7,049 nucleotides of DNA, from the NCBI GenBank assembly GCA_022561255.1, contig JADFRO010000150.1, forward strand, positions 1-7,049. Direction: 5' to 3'. Under the pieces are notes generated by a model. It was not told the origin of the DNA and did no database searches. It saw only the letters and a list, made by a program, of their open reading frames with translations. The position numbers and the translations under genes are program-made. This DNA is from Planctomycetota bacterium (lineage in GTDB: Bacteria; Planctomycetota; Phycisphaerae; UBA1845). Shown piece by piece: positions 1 to 5,365 of this stretch (its first letter is position 1; each line of letters opens with the position of its first letter).

Positions 1-398
1 CGGAGACAACGCCCGTGGGTGCATGCCTTCCGACGCTACTCGTTTCGTGTTGCTACCCGAATGGGCTCTGCATTTGCAGCGGCGACGTCGTCCGTACCAC
101 GTGCATCAACGCGGGGGGCACGCCGGTGTGCGGTCGTGCGGACATCTCATGCATCTTCTGGGATCAGTGCCCGGAATCGAACTGCCGCGACGGGTGCCTT
201 ATGGGCGACTTCAACGGCGACGGGGACGTCGATCTGGATGACAACGCGGCGCTGCAAATGTGTTTCAGTGCGGAAATCGGAGCGGTAGCGTTCGTGCCGC
301 CAACGCCCGAGTGCCTGTTGCGGTTTGACTTTGACGACGATGGTGACGTCGATCTGGACGACGTCTTTGACTACACCCAGGCGATCACAGGTCCGTAG
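1..398 (+). CDS. C-terminal part of a Cys-rich secreted protein with dockerin-type repeat (5' end missing)
   Basis: The reading frame is open from base 3 to the TAG at 396-398, so the gene starts left of the window. The GTG at 15 is not preceded by a convincing ribosome binding site and is not followed by a signal peptide. The visible 131 residues begin with a Cys-rich stretch (CCYPNGLCICSG, then further cysteines) resembling small Cys-rich modules of secreted planctomycete proteins. Two EF-hand-like calcium loops follow. The first has D69, N71, D73, D77 and D80 at positions 1, 3, 5, 9 and 12, numbering from the codon at base 3. The second is DFDDDGDVDLDD, starting at residue 109. This pairing and spacing is that of a dockerin type I domain at a C-terminus, which is its usual place. 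Dockerins classically bind cohesins; outside cellulosomes their partners are mostly unknown. The catalytic or structural part of the protein is not visible, so no specific function can be given. Confidence 0.8.
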   Translation, partial: ETTPVGACLPTLLVSCCYPNGLCICSGDVVRTTCINAGGTPVCGRADISCIFWDQCPESNCRDGCLMGDFNGDGDVDLDDNAALQMCFSAEIGAVAFVPPTPECLLRFDFDDDGDVDLDDVFDYTQAITGP

Positions 399-481
399 CG
401 GTCCGATGGGCGATGGGTGCGCGGGGCTGGGACCGACCTTCGTGCCGGCCACAAGCCGTTGGCGCACGATGTCGTAACGAC

Positions 482-485
482 GGAG
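482..485 (+). promoter_or_regulatory. Shine-Dalgarno-like GGAG deciding the start of the VWA/cohesin/dockerin gene
   Basis: GGAG ends five bases before the ATG at 491. The frame is also open from an ATG at 413, but that would add 26 Arg-rich residues before a well-formed signal peptide. The GGAG and the signal peptide together favour 491. Confidence 0.55.
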
Positions 486-490
486 CGGAA

Positions 491-3337
491 ATGCCGGGAG
501 AGCGGAAGAAGCCATTCAACAGCCTGTGGGTCTGCGCGCTCGCCGCTGCGCTGGGCGTCGCCGTCGCCGGCGGGGATCCTAGAGACGAAGCTGTACTGCT
601 GTCGAAGTCGCGGGCGAGATCGTTGGACGACCGCGGGTTGGATGTTGCTACGGCTGGCGAGTTGGTCGCGCCCACTTGTGAAACTTCGGTCGACTGTGAC
701 GATCGCGACGCCTGCACGGCCGACTCGTGCATCGCGAGCTCGTGCCAGTACGCTGTGATCCCCGGCTGTGTCTCCTGCGAGAGCACACTGCTCTGCCCGC
801 CGGTGGACCTCGTCTTCATCATGGATACTTCCGGATCGATGCGTGATGAGGCGGACGCACTCTGCGCAGGCATCAAGTCGGTCACCTCGGTGTTGCGCTC
901 GCAGGGCGTCGAGGTCAACGCGGTTATGCTTGGCATCACGGAAGTTCCGGACATCGGATTTACATGTCTGACCGATCACGTGGTCAACATGCTCGGAGGC
1001 GACGTTCCCGGTGATGGGGAAAGCTGTGCCTTTCCGGAGAGTCGCTCAGCCTACGAATCCTGGGGACCGGCGACGGCGATCGTGGCTGAGCGGTTTGCGT
1101 GGAGTCCGGGTGCGACGCGAATGATCATCCCGATGAGCGATGAAGGCCCCTGCAACGGAAGTTTTCCCGACGGCTGCCTCGATCCCGGCGACGACCGTGC
1201 TTCGATCGATAACGCAGCGGCGATCGCCACGTCCAACAACGTCATCGTTTCTCCGATTACGGGTACGGGCTCCGACGACTGCGTGCTGTCGTTGGCCTCG
1301 ATGCTTGCAAGCGCTACGGGCGGGAAGGCGGTACAGACGAAGGATCCCCAGGCGGACCTTGCGGCCACGGTCTACCAGCTCGTTTCCGAGCGCTGCACGG
1401 TCGACACGGGTTGCGACGATCAGAATCCGTGTACGGTGAACGATCAGTGTTTCGACGGAGTCTGTATCGGAACGCCCATCGACGGATGCCTCACGTGCGA
1501 TACGCCCCAAGAGTGTGACGACGGCGATGCCTGCAGCGACAACAACTGCGACCAGGGAATCTGCACCTCGTCGCCCAACTACGATGCGTCCGCCGATTGC
1601 TGCGACCCTGTTGACAGGTTGCTTACGACAATCGATGACGGCAACGCGTGCACTCTGGATGTGTGCGACCCGGGTGACGGGCAGGTTTCGCATCCGCCAG
1701 CCGGTTCGGAGGTCGCCTGCGATGACGGAAACGTTTGTACAGCTCAGGACCGATGCGACGGGTCCGGTGGTTGTCAGGGCGTGGACTTGGGCGAGTTTCT
1801 CTGCTCATCCGACGCGGAGTGTTTTGGCCAGCTCTGCAATCTGACAAAAGGGACGTGTGAATGCGGGACGACGCCGTTGCTGTGCCTCACGGCCAGTGCG
1901 CCGACCTCAGTGGGTGGCGGATGTTACCTGGAAGGGCAAGACTTTACGGTTGACATCGAACTCGGCGCTAGCCTGACGACGGTCGCGGGCGGGCAGTTTT
2001 TGTTCGATTACAACAAGGATGTTCTGGATTTTGTCGGGATCACGCCCGGCGCTACCGTCGATCCGCAATCGCCGTTCGTCAAGGAGCTCATCAGGAGCGT
2101 GGACGAGATCAACGGCACCGTGTTTTACGCGGTGGGTGTGGGTGTGGGCGGAAGCGGCACGCGCGGACCCGCCGTCATGGCACGCATCCATTTCATCCCG
2201 ATCGCGCCGTGCAGCCAAGACAATTTATGTCTCATCTTGGAGAATCCGTTTTCCACGCTGCTCGTAGACGACAAGGGAAGGGCCATCGCCTTTGAGTCCT
2301 GTTGCAGCGGCGCCATCGCAACCAGCAGCGGCGATCCCATCTTGACCTGCCCTGAAAGCGTCTCGCTCAACGCCGATGCGGGACGCACTTCCGCCGTCGC
2401 AACTTGGGAAGCGGTAACGGCTGAAGGCGGCTGCGACGGCCCCATCGATCCTGTATGCACCGTAGCGCATAGTTCCGGATTTGACGCCGGCGTGCTGGTT
2501 GGAAACGGTGGACGGTTTGCGGTTGGGCTCTACGAGTTCGAATGCTTTGCGACGGATTCGTGCGGCGCCCAGGCGACGTGTAGCTGGAGCGTTGAGGTCG
2601 TCGACGCCAACACACTTGTTGTGGATCTGGAACTCTCACCTCCTCTGGCACCTACGGGGCAGCTCGAGCGCTGCATCACGTTCGAGCTTTATTCGACGTG
2701 TGATGGTGCTCCGGTCGTCGTGCAGCAGGATGTGACCTTCGGAGGGCTTTTCGATTTCACGGGCCAAGCAACGGGAGTGACCCTATCGGTTCCCATCGGC
2801 TCCTATGGATGCATCACCGCGCGCGATGCAAAACACACGCTTCGATCCACTGCGGAGCCGCACACTCAGGACGGCAAGTACTTCGCTCTTTTCAGAGGCG
2901 ATCCGATGTTCGGCGGAAACTGGCTCGTCGGAGGGAATGTGGATGACAACCACGTCATCGACGGGACGGACCACGCGCTCGTCTTGACGCAACTCCTAAC
3001 GACGCAAGAAGCGAACACGGTATGTGGAACGACGGGCATCAACGCCGACATCGATGGTGATGGAGCGGTGACGCTCGACGATCTGGGCTTCGTGCAGCGG
3101 AATTTCCTCGTGGATGACGGCAGAGTGTGCTGCTTCGACGCCTCGGAATCGACGGGGACGTCGGTCGGTAGCGCACTCGCCGACGAGCTGGACCGCTTGG
3201 TGATCGCTTACGACATCGAGTCCGACGTCAACGGAGACGGCGTCGTCGATGAATCCGACGTTGTTACGCTCTTGGAGATGGAAAAGAACGGACTGTTGAC
3301 ACGTCTTGACGATAGCGCGAACGCGGGCGGTGATTAG
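491..3337 (+). CDS. Secreted multidomain protein: VWA, CTDC-like Cys-rich repeats, cohesin-like, HYR, dockerin
   Basis: 948 residues from ATG 491. Residues 1-28 form a signal peptide: basic PGERKK, then a hydrophobic stretch ending AVAGG. There is no lipobox. Residues 63-100 hold one Cys-rich CTDC-like repeat. Residues 106-300 are a von Willebrand A domain with MIDAS D112-T-S114-G-S116, probable T195, and D217. Residues 302-460 hold four more repeats of the CDDGNxCT type. Residues 464-610 look cohesin-like (GGQFLFDYNKDVLDFV). Residues 616-705 look like a HYR domain (PILTCPESVSL to CSWSVEV). Residues 706-812 are a beta-sandwich common before planctomycete dockerins (YGCITARDAKHTLRST). The dockerin follows, with loops at N816-D827 and D853-D864, plus a third loop at D912-D923. 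It probably acts outside the cell or on the envelope in calcium-dependent adhesion or protein assembly. No catalytic domain is visible. Domain calls rest on reading motifs; the cohesin and HYR calls are less certain than VWA and dockerin. Confidence 0.9.
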   Translation: MPGERKKPFNSLWVCALAAALGVAVAGGDPRDEAVLLSKSRARSLDDRGLDVATAGELVAPTCETSVDCDDRDACTADSCIASSCQYAVIPGCVSCESTLLCPPVDLVFIMDTSGSMRDEADALCAGIKSVTSVLRSQGVEVNAVMLGITEVPDIGFTCLTDHVVNMLGGDVPGDGESCAFPESRSAYESWGPATAIVAERFAWSPGATRMIIPMSDEGPCNGSFPDGCLDPGDDRASIDNAAAIATSNNVIVSPITGTGSDDCVLSLASMLASATGGKAVQTKDPQADLAATVYQLVSERCTVDTGCDDQNPCTVNDQCFDGVCIGTPIDGCLTCDTPQECDDGDACSDNNCDQGICTSSPNYDASADCCDPVDRLLTTIDDGNACTLDVCDPGDGQVSHPPAGSEVACDDGNVCTAQDRCDGSGGCQGVDLGEFLCSSDAECFGQLCNLTKGTCECGTTPLLCLTASAPTSVGGGCYLEGQDFTVDIELGASLTTVAGGQFLFDYNKDVLDFVGITPGATVDPQSPFVKELIRSVDEINGTVFYAVGVGVGGSGTRGPAVMARIHFIPIAPCSQDNLCLILENPFSTLLVDDKGRAIAFESCCSGAIATSSGDPILTCPESVSLNADAGRTSAVATWEAVTAEGGCDGPIDPVCTVAHSSGFDAGVLVGNGGRFAVGLYEFECFATDSCGAQATCSWSVEVVDANTLVVDLELSPPLAPTGQLERCITFELYSTCDGAPVVVQQDVTFGGLFDFTGQATGVTLSVPIGSYGCITARDAKHTLRSTAEPHTQDGKYFALFRGDPMFGGNWLVGGNVDDNHVIDGTDHALVLTQLLTTQEANTVCGTTGINADIDGDGAVTLDDLGFVQRNFLVDDGRVCCFDASESTGTSVGSALADELDRLVIAYDIESDVNGDGVVDESDVVTLLEMEKNGLLTRLDDSANAGGD

Positions 3338-3372
3338 CGCTCGACGCACCCGGGCAATAGGTAGACGTCGGT
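3338..3372. other. Convergent 35-base intergenic gap
   Basis: This gap separates the stop codons of the VWA/dockerin gene (+) and the ammonia-lyase gene (-). I see only short palindromes (CCCGGG, GACGTC), and no hairpin followed by a T-run on either strand. No intrinsic terminator can be supported here. Confidence 0.6.
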
Positions 3373-4947
3373 TTACTTGAGCGGACCGAGCTCATCCTGT
3401 ACGGCAGTGAGTATTTCCTGGGAACGAAGAAGCGTAAGCGACGTTTCGAGATCCTTGCCGAAAAGGCGATCCGCGTCGGCGTGATCGATGTGCTGTCGAA
3501 TCCGCTCGTGAGCGATTCGCGGACCCATCCCCGGTAGCAGGCCCTTACGAAAGTCGATCGCTTGAGCCGCCAGCATCTGCTCGATCGCCAGCGTCCTCTC
3601 CGCGTTTTCGAGTACCTGCCAACACTTCGTGGCCGCGCGAGCGCCCATGCTGACGTGGTCTTCCTGGCCCATCGACGTGGGAATCGAATCGACCGAAGCG
3701 GGAGTGCACAGACCCTTGTTCTCACTCACGAGGGCGGCCGCGACGTACTGGGCCACCATGAATCCGCTGTTGACGCCGATCTGCTCCATCAGAAACGGCG
3801 GCAACTCTGCGGTGCCGCTGAGCAGTAGGTACGACCGACGTTCACTGATCGACGCCAACTCCGCCAGCGCGATGGCTATGTAGTCCAGCACGAGTGCGAG
3901 CGGTTGGCCGTGGAACAAACCGCCGCTGATCACCGTACCGTCGTCAAAAATCACCGGGTTATCCGTAACGGCGTTGATCTCATCCTCGACGACGCCGGCG
4001 GTGTGTCGAATCGCGTCGCGCGACGCGCCGTGTACCTGTGGCACACATCGAATCGAGTAGGGATCCTGCACGCGGTCGCAATCGGCGTGGGATTTGAGAA
4101 TCTCGCTGTCGGCGAGCAGACGCCGGACATTTTCAGCGGACTCAATGGCCCCGGCGTGCGGACGAAGCTCGTGGAGGCGTTGGTCAAACGGCTGAACACT
4201 GCAAGCCAGCGCCTCCAACGACATGCTCGCGAAGAGATCGGCGTGGCGTGCGAGGCGTTGGGCACGCACGACGATCGCCGCCGCGTAGGCCGACATGAAC
4301 TGCGTTCCGTTGACCAGCGCCAAGCCTTCCTTGGGGCCTAGGACAATCGGTTCGACGTTGTGGCGAGCGAGCACGTCGCAAGCGGGCTGAGTTCTACCGT
4401 CAACGCTCACGTCGCCGAGTCCCAGCATCGGTAAGACCATGTGCGCAAGAGGAGCGAGATCGCCGCTTGCGCCGAGCGATCCCTGGGTCGGTATTACGGG
4501 CAGAATGTCGGCGTTGAGCAGGGCTATGAGACACTCAAGCGTCTTGCGAGAAATGCCGCTCACGCCGTGGGTCAGGGCGTGGACTTTGAACAACATCATC
4601 CAACGAACGATTTCAGGGGGTGCGGGCGGTCCGACGCCCATGGCGTGAGAGAGAATCAGATTCCTCTGCAACACAAAGAGTTTTTCGGGGGCGATGCGTG
4701 TCGTGCAGAGCGGACCGAATCCGGTGTTGATTCCGTACGCCGCCTTGGCCCCGGCTGCAATCTTCGCAACACGCTCGGCGCTGCCGACCACCTTATCCCA
4801 TACGGTTGCGCTCAGCTCGACGGCCACGCGAGATCCCAGCCCGCGATCCAACGACGCTAGCGATAGACGACTTCCGTCGAGCGTATGGTGTACGGTATCG
4901 AAGGCGCTGGACGTCGGACCTCGACTGTTGTCTCGCTTCTTCGCCAT
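3373..4947 (-). CDS. hutH: Histidine ammonia-lyase (histidase)
   Basis: 524 residues, close to the family's usual 500-520. The enzyme removes ammonia from L-histidine to give trans-urocanate, the first step of histidine breakdown in the cytoplasm. Visible family features are the tyrosine loop YGINTGFG (Y71), LILSHAMGVG (H101), the MIO-forming A160-S161-G162 in GSLGASGDLAPLAHM, LVNGTQ (N214), DPYSIRCVPQVHG (Y297, R300), FHGQP (F345) and PTSMGQEDHVSMG (E429). All expected catalytic positions appear intact. The start is the ATG at 4947, placed by the usual distance to the first conserved LDG (residue 23); no Shine-Dalgarno sequence precedes it. The frame stays open 227 codons further upstream, but that stretch runs through an 18-bp repeat and into the next gene, so I treat it as noncoding. 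No hutU, hutI or hutG is adjacent. A related MIO enzyme acting on another amino acid is possible, but the motifs fit histidase best. Confidence 0.95.
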   Translation of the reverse strand: MAKKRDNSRGPTSSAFDTVHHTLDGSRLSLASLDRGLGSRVAVELSATVWDKVVGSAERVAKIAAGAKAAYGINTGFGPLCTTRIAPEKLFVLQRNLILSHAMGVGPPAPPEIVRWMMLFKVHALTHGVSGISRKTLECLIALLNADILPVIPTQGSLGASGDLAPLAHMVLPMLGLGDVSVDGRTQPACDVLARHNVEPIVLGPKEGLALVNGTQFMSAYAAAIVVRAQRLARHADLFASMSLEALACSVQPFDQRLHELRPHAGAIESAENVRRLLADSEILKSHADCDRVQDPYSIRCVPQVHGASRDAIRHTAGVVEDEINAVTDNPVIFDDGTVISGGLFHGQPLALVLDYIAIALAELASISERRSYLLLSGTAELPPFLMEQIGVNSGFMVAQYVAAALVSENKGLCTPASVDSIPTSMGQEDHVSMGARAATKCWQVLENAERTLAIEQMLAAQAIDFRKGLLPGMGPRIAHERIRQHIDHADADRLFGKDLETSLTLLRSQEILTAVQDELGPLK

Positions 4948-4988
4948 TGCGCCGGGAGTATACAGGCCCCTGTCGACGGCGTCTTGCC

Positions 4989-5085
4989 GCTCCTGCGGAG
5001 AGCGAAGCTCCTGCGGAGAGCGAAGCTCCTGCGGAGAGCGAAGCTCCTGCGGAGAGTGTAGCTCCTGCGGAGAGCGAAGCTCCTG
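4989..5085. repeat. 18-bp tandem repeat (minisatellite), about 5.4 copies
   Basis: The unit on the plus strand is GCTCCTGCGGAGAGCGAA. Copies lie at 4989-5006, 5007-5024, 5025-5042, 5043-5060 and 5061-5078, with a 7-base partial copy at 5079-5085. All full copies are identical except the fourth, which ends TGTA instead of CGAA. Each unit contains CTCC-TGC-GGAG, a 4-bp stem with a 3-base loop. The array begins 42 bases upstream of the hutH start codon. Read in the hutH frame it would give a repeating SPQELR hexapeptide. Confidence 0.95.
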
Positions 5086-5286
5086 TTGACGCCGGCGGTC
5101 CGCTAGGCTCGTCGGGTACCACCTTGCCGCTGAGCGGGCGCTCAACTCTGGAGCAATGTTCACCAATGTTGTCCCAGCGGTCCACGCCGATTGAACCGCG
5201 TCGGCGGGATCGCATCGGCAAGGCCCTTTGCGTGAGGTATCCCGCAAACGTCGCCACTTACAGGCATCGCCGAGAATCGCACAGCT

Positions 5287-5302
5287 TATGATAGAGTATG
5301 AT
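5287..5302. promoter_or_regulatory. AT-rich patch with two TATGAT motifs; possible promoter
   Basis: TATGAT occurs at 5287-5292 and 5297-5302, ten bases apart. The minus strand reads TATCAT at 5293-5288, which could serve as a -10 element toward hutH. I find no matching -35 element, and the leader would be long (about 340 bases), so this is a weak call. Confidence 0.2.
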
Positions 5303-5310
5303 GGATCGTG

Positions 5311-5320
5311 ACCGTACGGT
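5311..5320. promoter_or_regulatory. 10-bp perfect palindrome ACCGTACGGT, possible operator
   Basis: The motif is a perfect inverted repeat sitting just upstream, in the hutH direction, of the AT-rich patch. A dimeric regulator could bind it. Short palindromes do occur by chance in GC-rich DNA, and no second copy was seen. Confidence 0.2.
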
Positions 5321-5328
5321 GAACACCA

Positions 5329-5349
5329 CCTACGGGAAGTCGCCGTAGG
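5329..5349 (-). terminator. Hairpin downstream of the TPR gene, possible terminator
   Basis: CCTACGG (5329-5335) and CCGTAGG (5343-5349) form a perfect 7-bp stem around a 7-base loop, 16 bases past the TPR gene's stop. No T-run follows on the minus strand, so it would be a weak or factor-assisted terminator, or an mRNA-end stabilising structure. Confidence 0.35.
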
Positions 5350-5365
5350 GAAGGCACGCTCAGTT

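Larger units (their letters stand above)
4948..5365. other. Intergenic region upstream of hutH and downstream of the TPR gene
   Basis: This 418-base stretch lies between two minus-strand genes. It holds an 18-bp tandem repeat near hutH, paired CAATGTT and TATGAT motifs, a 10-bp palindrome, and a 7-bp-stem hairpin close to the TPR gene's stop codon. The hutH promoter must lie here if hutH is transcribed alone, and the AT-rich patch around 5286-5303 is the likeliest place. Several frames are open through the repeat because the unit is 18 bp and stop-free, but none has homology-like content that I recognise. Confidence 0.6.

Noticed and set aside
399..435. Inverted repeat CGGTCC/GGACCG (399-404, 430-435) as a terminator after the first gene
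   Set aside because: A 6-bp stem with a 25-base loop and no T-run is too weak.
413..490. Upstream ATG at 413 as the start of the VWA/dockerin protein
   Set aside because: It adds an Arg-rich stretch before a good signal peptide; the ATG at 491 has a GGAG at suitable spacing.
1046..1693. Minus-strand 215-codon open frame opposite the VWA and Cys-rich region
   Set aside because: It is a shadow of the VWA protein gene, with no recognisable motif.
3310..3345. AGCGC/GCGCT stem around the end of the VWA/dockerin gene as a terminator
   Set aside because: The stem is only 5 bp, the loop is long and no T-run follows.
3562..4860. Plus-strand open frames opposite hutH
   Set aside because: They are antisense shadows of a strongly recognised gene and contain no recognisable domains.
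4955..4970. HutC-like operator (CTGTATAC near the hutH start)
   Set aside because: Only a partial half-site is present, with no symmetrical partner.
4989..5085. CRISPR array
   Set aside because: The copies are directly adjacent with no spacers and the unit is only 18 bp.
4793..5291. Open frames on both strands through the 18-bp repeat, with SAGASL-like or PAESEA-like peptides
   Set aside because: A stop-free 18-bp unit opens several frames at once; these frames run into hutH antisense or out of frame and have no other support.
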